From NCBI GenBank assembly GCA_039602395.1, contig JBCNJP010000003.1, positions 13,909,691 to 13,973,690 of the forward strand: DNA of 64,000 nucleotides, read 5' to 3'. This DNA is from Deinandra increscens subsp. villosa (taxonomy: Eukaryota; Streptophyta; Magnoliopsida; Asterales; Asteraceae). Position 1 is the stretch's first letter, and each line of letters starts with the position of its first letter. The notes under the pieces are model-generated. The model was given only the letters and a program-made list of their open reading frames with translations, ran no database searches and was not told where the DNA came from. Below are positions 63,841 through 64,000 of this stretch, one piece after another. Position numbers and translations under genes: made by a program.

Positions 63841-64000
63841 AGGTGGTGTGGGCTTCATTTGTATCCTAACCTAGCAACGTCACAACTCACTTGTATGCTT
63901 GTTTGCAAACACGACAAGCAGTACAAGCATTCTACTTGTGTACCCACAATCTTCATTCCCTTTATAAACCAAACATCTTTGAATGGCTACTTCACTCTAG

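Overview
This window looks like plant nuclear DNA, a eudicot and probably Asteraceae. It has spliced genes with GT-AG introns, Ty1/copia and Ty3/gypsy polyproteins, a CACTA element, foldback and MITE-type DNA transposons, Helitron-like ends and AT-rich spacers. The family assignment is an inference from repeat style and is only moderately secure. All boundaries were read by eye.

Region 1-18 kb is a nest of mobile DNA. A young Ty3/gypsy element of Tat-like type (2052-17564, near-identical LTRs, CAGTT target duplication) carries gag-protease, then RT, two RNase H domains and integrase, and a spliced gene on the opposite strand before its 3' LTR. Its coding region is split by a 5.26 kb CACTA element (4964-10221, GTG target duplication). 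That element keeps only a decayed Ulp1-like protease end, an exon that looks captured from a CCCH zinc-finger gene, and two Helitron-like hairpin ends. The gypsy element itself landed in an older, decayed copia-like LTR.

Region 18-34 kb holds a Harbinger-like MITE, a 3.5 kb exon/intron-textured stretch ending in a Helitron 3' hairpin, a Mutator-like element with a perfect 9-bp target duplication (23244-24377), a 5'-truncated LINE fused to a GRF zinc-finger fragment, a MITE inside a TA microsatellite, a 1.3 kb foldback palindrome, and two broken copia elements facing each other.

Region 34-46 kb is the most striking part: a copia retrotransposon in tandem, LTR-internal-LTR-internal-LTR, with two intact 1373-residue polyproteins. 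One 5-bp target duplication (AAGAG) flanks the whole 12 kb array.

Region 46-64 kb contains more DNA-transposon remnants, a second foldback element, and the only convincing host gene: a four-exon gene for a DUF2499/Ycf49-like, probably plastid-targeted protein (52723-53845). It also holds a complete but non-autonomous PIF/Harbinger element with a TTA duplication and a Myb/SANT-type ORF2 gene (56616-58131), a copia LTR with a decayed pol end, and an acidic tandem-repeat reading frame at 63.1-63.6 kb. The elements are parasites nested in each other. Apart from the DUF2499 gene nothing here points to a host pathway.
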